Assembly (NCBI GenBank): GCA_003241215.1
Contig: QFOL01000099.1
Location: 1 to 12,563, forward strand
DNA length: 12,563 bases
Reading direction: 5' to 3'
Source: Agrobacterium fabrum
GTDB lineage: Bacteria; Pseudomonadota; Alphaproteobacteria; Rhizobiales; Rhizobiaceae
The notes under the pieces were generated by a model that did not search any database, had not been told where the DNA came from, and saw nothing but the letters and a program-made list of their open reading frames with translations. Positions within the stretch are counted from its first letter, which is position 1. Each line of letters begins with the position of its first letter. The position numbers were made by a program, and so were the translations under genes. Below, piece by piece: positions 7,868 through 12,563 of this stretch.

Positions 7868-9388
7868 TCAACCGTGTTCGTCGTTAAATTCCATGCCCAT
7901 GCGGACACACCATTCTCTAAGCGGCGCCAGCTCCGGGTGGGAAAGTGCGGCGGCGAGATAACGGAACGTCCTGGGCATATGTTTCATATAACCGGGTTTG
8001 CCATCCCGTTCCAACAGTCTCACCCAAATCCCGGCAAGCTTGCAGTTGCGCTGAGCCGACATAATGGCGAAAGCCTTGAGAAAGGCGTCCTCATCGAAAG
8101 AGGGTTTGCCCTTTCTGCTTTCGAGATAGTGCGAAAGCAGGCGCGCTTGCAGCCCGGGTTCGATGGTAACCCGCGCATCCTGCACGATGGAAGCCAGATC
8201 GTAGGCGGTCGGGCCTATCATCGCATCCTGAAAATCGATCAGGCCGACTTGCCGGATGCCGTTATTCCGCTGTTGCCAGATAATGTTCGGCGAATGGAAA
8301 TCGCGCAGCAGAAGCCCCGTTTCGCAATCTTCGAGCGAATCGATCAGGCCGTCCCAGATGGTGTCATAATCCCGCCTATCGCTGTCGGTGAGCGCTTCGC
8401 CGCGTTTATGGGGCAGATACCATTCCGCCAGCAGCGAAACCTCGATCTTCATCGCCTGCCGGTCGAAGGGGGGGACCTCATAGGCGCTGCCATCGGCCAT
8501 AGGCAGCAGATCGGGTCTTGGGGTCTGGTGAAGTGCGGCAAGACAGGCGACGCTTTGCAGGTAGCGGTCTTCCATTGGCGTCCCGTCCGACGCCAGCACC
8601 CCGTCCCGGCCAAGGTCTTCCAGCAGAAGAATGCCCTGATCGGTATCGGCCGCCAGAATTTGCGGGGCGCAAAAGCCGCTGTTGCGCAGATAATTACCGA
8701 TCGCCACGAAGGAACGGGCGTCCTGGGCAAGATGGGCGATTTCCGCGTAGGTCTTGCCATCGGCAATGATCGCCCCTCTCAAGGGGCGTCGCCAATCCAT
8801 CAGGATAAGCTCCGGGCCGCCGGTGGAAATGGTCTCATAGGCGCGTGTGGAAGCGTCGCCGCTCAAAAAACGGCGGACCGCATCGCCCTCGCCATTTTTT
8901 GTCAGGAATTCGCGGATGGCGAAAACGCGTTCGAGTCTTGCTTTCTGTTGCGCTGGAGCTTCGATGACCGCCAGTCGCCCTTCGCCCGCATGCGTCAGCG
9001 TCAGGGTTATTGTCTGATCCGGTGGGAGAACCCCGGCGGCGATATCCGGCCATTCGATCAGGCAGATACCGTCCTCCAGCATCTCGTCGATGCCGAGCTC
9101 ATCCAGTTCCGAGACATCCGAAAGCCGGTAAAGATCGAGATGGGCGACCGGAATGCGGGTGGAATAGGTCTGGATGATCGTGAAGGTGGGGCTCGGCACT
9201 TCGAGATCGGGCTCGTCCGCCATTGCCCGGATGAAGGCGCGGGCGAGCGTCGATTTTCCAGCGCCGAGATCGCCGATCAGGGCCAGACAATCGCCGGGCT
9301 TCAAAGCCAGCGCAAGGTCCTCACCGAGCCTGATGGTGTCTTTCTCTCCCGCAAGGGGAATGGTTATCGGCAAGATGTCTTCGCTCAT
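7868..9388 (-). CDS. tsaE: TsaE-AmgK fusion: t6A-synthesis ATPase joined to an aminoglycoside-phosphotransferase-fold sugar kinase
   Basis: A 506-aa two-domain protein. Residues 1 to about 150 are TsaE, the ATPase that works with TsaB and TsaD to make N6-threonylcarbamoyladenosine (t6A) at position 37 of ANN-decoding tRNAs. This part has Walker A GDLGAGKST (39-47), VPSPTFT (64-70), HLDLYRL (83-89) and IEWPD (111-115). Residues about 165-506 have the aminoglycoside phosphotransferase (APH) fold and closely resemble AmgK, the anomeric kinase that makes MurNAc-1-P and GlcNAc-1-P: GDASTR (177-182), LLLEDLG (254-260), catalytic loop RDFHSPN (362-368) and metal-binding LIDFQDAMIGP (383-393). Each half is close to the length of its stand-alone relative. 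The continuous frame and intact motifs on both sides argue for a true fusion and not a sequencing join. The ATG overlaps the divL stop as ATGA with no Shine-Dalgarno, so translation is probably coupled. TsaE identity is firm. The AmgK role rests on motifs and on the murU-like neighbour. Confidence 0.92.
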   Translation of the reverse strand: MSEDILPITIPLAGEKDTIRLGEDLALALKPGDCLALIGDLGAGKSTLARAFIRAMADEPDLEVPSPTFTIIQTYSTRIPVAHLDLYRLSDVSELDELGIDEMLEDGICLIEWPDIAAGVLPPDQTITLTLTHAGEGRLAVIEAPAQQKARLERVFAIREFLTKNGEGDAVRRFLSGDASTRAYETISTGGPELILMDWRRPLRGAIIADGKTYAEIAHLAQDARSFVAIGNYLRNSGFCAPQILAADTDQGILLLEDLGRDGVLASDGTPMEDRYLQSVACLAALHQTPRPDLLPMADGSAYEVPPFDRQAMKIEVSLLAEWYLPHKRGEALTDSDRRDYDTIWDGLIDSLEDCETGLLLRDFHSPNIIWQQRNNGIRQVGLIDFQDAMIGPTAYDLASIVQDARVTIEPGLQARLLSHYLESRKGKPSFDEDAFLKAFAIMSAQRNCKLAGIWVRLLERDGKPGYMKHMPRTFRYLAAALSHPELAPLREWCVRMGMEFNDEHG

Positions 9389-11967
9389 TCTGCGGCGATG
9401 GAATGCGGCCGTGTGCCGGAAGGAATGCGGCAGGTGACAATGGTGCCGTTGCCGGGCCGGCTGTCGATGCTGACCGTACCATGATGCAGGCTTACAAAGC
9501 TTTCCACGATGGAAAGGCCAAGGCCCGCGCCGGTTCGCCGCCCGCCATTGCCGCGCGTCGCGAAGCGGTCGAACACGCTCTTCAGCATGTCCTCAGGAAT
9601 GCCGGGTCCCTTGTCCGCCACCGAGAACACGAAGTCACCTTCGCTGCGTTGGCAGGAGAGCTGAACCGAAGACCCTTCCGGGGCGAAATTGATCGCATTG
9701 GTCAACAGCTTGATGAGAATCTGCTTCAGGCGCTGGTGATCCGCCACAAGGCTGCCGAGATGGGTCGGTGCGACGATCTCGAGCGAAATGCCGCTCTCCT
9801 GCAGCCGGTCGGCGATCTGCACCGAAACATCGTCGAGCAATTCGTTCAGATCGTTATCCGAATAATTGAGCTGCATGATTCCGGCATCGACGGTCGCGAG
9901 ATCGAGAATATCGTTGACGATGGTCAGGAGCACTGAGGACGAGGTGGAAATATGGTCGAGATATTCCGCCTGCCGGTCGGTCAATTGGCCGATGCCCGGA
10001 GTTTTCAGGAGATCGGTGAAACCGATGATATTCGTCAGTGGCGAGCGCAGTTCGTAGGAAACATGCTGCACGAAATCGTTCTTGAGCTCGTCGGCCTTCA
10101 GCAGGGCGTCGTTCTTTTCCTTGAGCGCCCGTTCGGCCCGCACGCTGTCGGTCATGTTGACGAAGGTCAGCATGGTCTGCGCATCTGGCAGCGGAATGAT
10201 GGCGTAGTCGAGCACAAGGCCGGAAAGCAGTTCAAGCGTTCCTTGCCGCGAGGGCCGTTCATCGTCGAAGCTGGTGATGAACTGGCTGAAGGCGCGCCAA
10301 CCATCCGGCTTGTCATAGGACTGCGCACAGGCGGTTTCGATGGCGCGGATGTGGGTACCGGTCTCGACCTGTTCCGCCGTCACGCCCCACAGTGCCCGGA
10401 ATGCCGGGTTTGACAGGCGAATGCGTCCGTCGGCACCGAACACGGCGACACCTTCGGCCAGATGGTCGATGGTTTCGCCCTGAACCTTTACCAGGGTATT
10501 GTAGCGCATCTGCAGATCGACCTGCTCGGTGAGGTTCTCGAAAACCCAGGTCGCGCCGCCCTGGGGATGGGCCGTCGCGATAACCCGCAAGGTCTGCCCG
10601 TTCGGCAGGTGCCAGAGATCGGTTTTGGTATCCAGCGAGCGGTAGACGGAGAGCGCCGTCTCCTTCCAGTTCTTCCAGTTCAGCTGCTCCGGCAGTTTGC
10701 CGGCCGTGCGCAGCCTGTCGAGAAGCTCGGAGTTGTCAGGGCCGGATTCGAGGAAGACGAGGTCGAGACCCCATAGAGCCGCGAAAGCCTGATTGTAGAA
10801 TTGCAGCCGCTGCCGGCCGTCGAAAATGGCGACGGGCGTCGCCAGATGATCGAGCGTTTCGGCGTGGCTCTTCAGAATCCGCTTGAGTTCCTCGCCGATA
10901 GTCTCGGCCTCGGTGGCATCGATGGCGATGCCGGCAGACCCACCCGCCGTCTTGATGTCGACAACGTCGAAGAAGGTGCGGTTTCCGGAAACCACCGTCG
11001 AAATACGGTCGTGATAGGGCGATTCCGGTGTCGCGGCCGCGCGTATCTTCTGCCGGGTAACCGTGTTCAGCAGTTCGCGTTTCTCGTGAACGGCCTGTTC
11101 GGTGTCACGGGCATCCACCGCCTGCGCATAGGCGTGGTTGACCCAGATGAGGTCACCTTCGCCATTGCGCCGCCAGACGGGCTGCTCGATGGAATCGAGA
11201 AGTTCCTGAAAGGTTGAGACGGAAGCGATCAGCCGCTCGCGCTCCACCTGCAATTCGGCGAGTTCGGCGCGCAGATTGTTGAGGGCAATAAACCGCGCAA
11301 AGGCGTTTCCGCCGGAAACCCGGCCCTGAACCTCAATGACTTCGCCGCGCTGCGTCTCGATGGTCAGATCGAAACTCTGGGCATGGCTGCGGAGTTTTTC
11401 GATGGATTTTTCAAGCTGGCTTGCCGATGCCGGTTTCAGCCAGCGGCCAAAGGCCAGAAAATCGTGATCCGCCTGCGGCACGCCTGTCTCGGCCGGTAGC
11501 TGCCCCAGAAATTCGGGCCGCTTTTCTGCGCCGTCCCAGATGACGATGCGGCGGCTCCTGTCAGAAATCAGCGCCTCGTATTTCGCAATCTTGTGGTGGG
11601 ACTGGGCAAGCGCCTGTCGGTATTCGCTGCTCTCCGCCTCGATATTACCGCGCTGGCGCACCAGCCAGACGACGGAAAACAGCGTTGCCGAAAGCATGCC
11701 GACGAAAAGCGAATAGGTGATGGTTTCCCCGGATGAGAACAGCCGCGCGCCGGTCTTTGCCACAAGCCCGTCCTGGGCCAGCGCCATGCTTGCGGAGCCC
11801 GCCAGAACCGTGCCCGACATCAGGACAGGAAGCCTCGCAAAGCCTGTCTGAACCGCACTGAACACCAGCCGGCAACGCGCAAGAGCCGCGCTCAATGCCA
11901 CGCCCGCATGCGTGTTTTCAACGCGTTGAACTGCCTGCTTGCGCAGATCCGAATTGTGAACCGTCAT
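9385..11967 (-). CDS. divL: DivL-like multi-PAS membrane histidine-kinase homologue with tyrosine at the phosphorylation site
   Basis: An 860-aa membrane protein of the sensor-kinase family. In Caulobacter, DivL promotes CckA kinase activity, and binding of DivK~P to DivL lowers CtrA phosphorylation. Predicted layout: two hydrophobic segments (about 45-64, ending ALA-QDG, and 84-103), a helical linker, an N-terminal PAS-like region (about 110-245), three PAS domains (about 250-355, 370-480, 498-610), the dimerisation helix pair (about 625-695) and an ATPase domain (about 735-850). The H-box reads FVQHVSYELRSPL. Y638 stands where normal kinases have His in SHELRTPL, which is the hallmark of DivL; H635 is three residues off the usual site. 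The N-box (N757), DKGPGIP (785-791) and GAGLGLS (813-819) look intact, so ATP binding is plausible. A weak GGAGA lies 10 nt before the ATG. The gene heads the unit, with ahcY and its terminator upstream, and overlaps tsaE-amgK by 4 bp. A generic PAS sensor kinase is the fallback call. Confidence 0.88.
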   Translation of the reverse strand: MTVHNSDLRKQAVQRVENTHAGVALSAALARCRLVFSAVQTGFARLPVLMSGTVLAGSASMALAQDGLVAKTGARLFSSGETITYSLFVGMLSATLFSVVWLVRQRGNIEAESSEYRQALAQSHHKIAKYEALISDRSRRIVIWDGAEKRPEFLGQLPAETGVPQADHDFLAFGRWLKPASASQLEKSIEKLRSHAQSFDLTIETQRGEVIEVQGRVSGGNAFARFIALNNLRAELAELQVERERLIASVSTFQELLDSIEQPVWRRNGEGDLIWVNHAYAQAVDARDTEQAVHEKRELLNTVTRQKIRAAATPESPYHDRISTVVSGNRTFFDVVDIKTAGGSAGIAIDATEAETIGEELKRILKSHAETLDHLATPVAIFDGRQRLQFYNQAFAALWGLDLVFLESGPDNSELLDRLRTAGKLPEQLNWKNWKETALSVYRSLDTKTDLWHLPNGQTLRVIATAHPQGGATWVFENLTEQVDLQMRYNTLVKVQGETIDHLAEGVAVFGADGRIRLSNPAFRALWGVTAEQVETGTHIRAIETACAQSYDKPDGWRAFSQFITSFDDERPSRQGTLELLSGLVLDYAIIPLPDAQTMLTFVNMTDSVRAERALKEKNDALLKADELKNDFVQHVSYELRSPLTNIIGFTDLLKTPGIGQLTDRQAEYLDHISTSSSVLLTIVNDILDLATVDAGIMQLNYSDNDLNELLDDVSVQIADRLQESGISLEIVAPTHLGSLVADHQRLKQILIKLLTNAINFAPEGSSVQLSCQRSEGDFVFSVADKGPGIPEDMLKSVFDRFATRGNGGRRTGAGLGLSIVESFVSLHHGTVSIDSRPGNGTIVTCRIPSGTRPHSIAAE

Positions 11968-12099
11968 CCCCGGTCTGTCTCCGTCCTATGTGCCGCATCT
12001 TCGACAAGACATCCCATTTCGTCCCCGCCGCCCTTTGGCGTGTCCGAATCAAGTCTGATGACAATACCGTCTTCATAAATCTGCGGGAAGGGAGAGCGC
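11968..12099 (-). other. Leader/upstream region of divL
   Basis: This non-coding stretch between the ahcY terminator and the divL ATG must hold the promoter of the divL-to-addA unit if the upstream terminator is efficient. I see no convincing -35/-10 pair. It contains one GANTC site (12046-12050), the sequence methylated by CcrM in alphaproteobacteria, and a modest GGAGA ribosome site at 11978-11982. No small ORF here is credible. Confidence 0.5.
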
Positions 12100-12138
12100 A
12101 AAAAAGATGCCGCGCGCTTTGTCAAGCGCGCGGCATCT
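12100..12138 (-). terminator. Rho-independent terminator of ahcY
   Basis: Bases 12105-12119 and 12124-12138 form a perfect 15-bp inverted repeat, rich in GC, around a 4-base loop (12120-12123). Read on the minus strand, the hairpin is followed at once by a run of five T, the standard intrinsic terminator layout. It begins 37 bp after the ahcY stop. On the plus strand no U-run follows, so it works in one direction and separates ahcY from divL. Confidence 0.93.
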
Positions 12139-12175
12139 AGATATTGTGTAATTTCAGTGGATATTAACTATGAAA

Positions 12176-12563
12176 TTAATATCTGTAGTGTTCTGCCTTG
12201 AACGGACCTTCCTTCGAGATGCCGATATAATCTGCCTGAAGGTCGGAAAGTTCGGTCAGGCGCACGCCAAGCTTCTCGAGATGAAGGCGCGCGACCTTCT
12301 CGTCGAGGTGTTTCGGCAGCACGTAAACTTCGTTCTTGTATTCGCCCTGCTTGGTGAAGAGCTCGATCTGGCCCAGCACCTGGTTGGTGAAGGAAGCCGA
12401 CATGACGAAGGAGGGGTGACCGGTGGCGTTGCCGAGGTTCAGCAGGCGGCCTTCGGACAGAAGAATGATGCGGTTGCCCTTCGGGAACTCGATCATGTCG
12501 ACCTGCGGCTTGATGTTCGTCCACTTCAGGTTACGCAGCGATGCGACCTGAATCTCGTTGTCG
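12176..12563 (-). CDS. ahcY: S-adenosylhomocysteine hydrolase (AhcY), C-terminal part
   Basis: Cytoplasmic NAD-dependent enzyme that splits S-adenosylhomocysteine into adenosine and homocysteine, relieving product inhibition of SAM-dependent methyltransferases and feeding methionine regeneration. Only the last 128 codons are in the window; the 5' part lies beyond the right edge, and the frame enters at base 12562. Recognisable conserved blocks are [56 protein letters not shown] and the C-terminal FKAEHYRY. In characterised homologues the Lys and Tyr of that tail reach into the NAD site of the neighbouring subunit; both are present. The ATG at 12496 is internal and not a start. The TAA stop is followed 37 bp later by a strong intrinsic terminator, so ahcY is the end of its own transcript. 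Confidence 0.97.
   Translation of the reverse strand, partial: DNEIQVASLRNLKWTNIKPQVDMIEFPKGNRIILLSEGRLLNLGNATGHPSFVMSASFTNQVLGQIELFTKQGEYKNEVYVLPKHLDEKVARLHLEKLGVRLTELSDLQADYIGISKEGPFKAEHYRY

Noticed and set aside
7874..9484. A 536-aa open frame on the plus strand opposite tsaE-amgK.
   Set aside because: It mirrors a gene with full motifs on the other strand, is low in recognisable domains and rich in Arg/Gly/Gln, and is the kind of open antisense frame common in high-GC DNA.
12164..12179. A possible CtrA box (two TTAA half-sites) at the end of ahcY.
   Set aside because: The half-sites are 8 nt apart where 7 is required, one overlaps the ahcY stop codon, and the site lies upstream of the terminator, far from the divL start.
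12168..12524. A 118-aa minus-strand frame overlapping ahcY.
   Set aside because: It is an alternative frame of the conserved ahcY C-terminus, with no independent signal.

Overview
The window looks like a chromosomal segment of an alphaproteobacterium of the Rhizobiaceae, most like Agrobacterium/Rhizobium. Three things point there: the gene content and order, high-GC codon use, and AddA and AddB proteins of the alphaproteobacterial type. All genes lie on the minus strand, so transcription runs from high to low coordinates. There is no rRNA, tRNA, CRISPR array, insertion sequence or phage gene. This is core chromosome, not an accessory island.

Layout in the direction of transcription: (1) the 3' end of ahcY (S-adenosylhomocysteine hydrolase) enters from the right edge and ends at 12176, followed by a near-ideal intrinsic terminator at 12100-12138. 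(2) A 208-bp gap holds that terminator and the leader of the next unit. (3) A tightly packed unit follows: divL (cell-cycle pseudo-kinase, 860 aa), a tsaE-amgK fusion (506 aa), a murU-like nucleotidyltransferase (about 245 aa), addB (1061 aa) and addA (1185 aa). Neighbouring genes overlap by 4, 4 and 11 bp, or sit about 5 bp apart, which suggests one transcript with translational coupling. (4) After a 77-bp gap comes trxA (thioredoxin, 106 codons seen), whose stop codon lies just beyond the left edge.

The unit joins four processes. DivL belongs to the DivK-CckA-CtrA cell-cycle network. It carries tyrosine (Y638) where histidine kinases have the phospho-accepting histidine. The fusion protein joins TsaE, the ATPase needed for the tRNA t6A modification, to an AmgK-like anomeric sugar kinase. 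The next gene encodes a MurU-like uridylyltransferase. AmgK plus MurU is the known route that salvages MurNAc from recycled peptidoglycan to UDP-MurNAc. AddAB is the helicase-nuclease for double-strand-break repair. Its AddB subunit here lacks a Walker A motif and the iron-sulfur cysteines known from Bacillus AddB. TrxA supplies disulfide-reducing power.

I see no wholly unknown system. The points most worth a second look are the tyrosine pseudo-kinase DivL, the TsaE-AmgK fusion next to MurU, and the linkage of cell cycle, wall recycling and DNA repair in one apparent operon.
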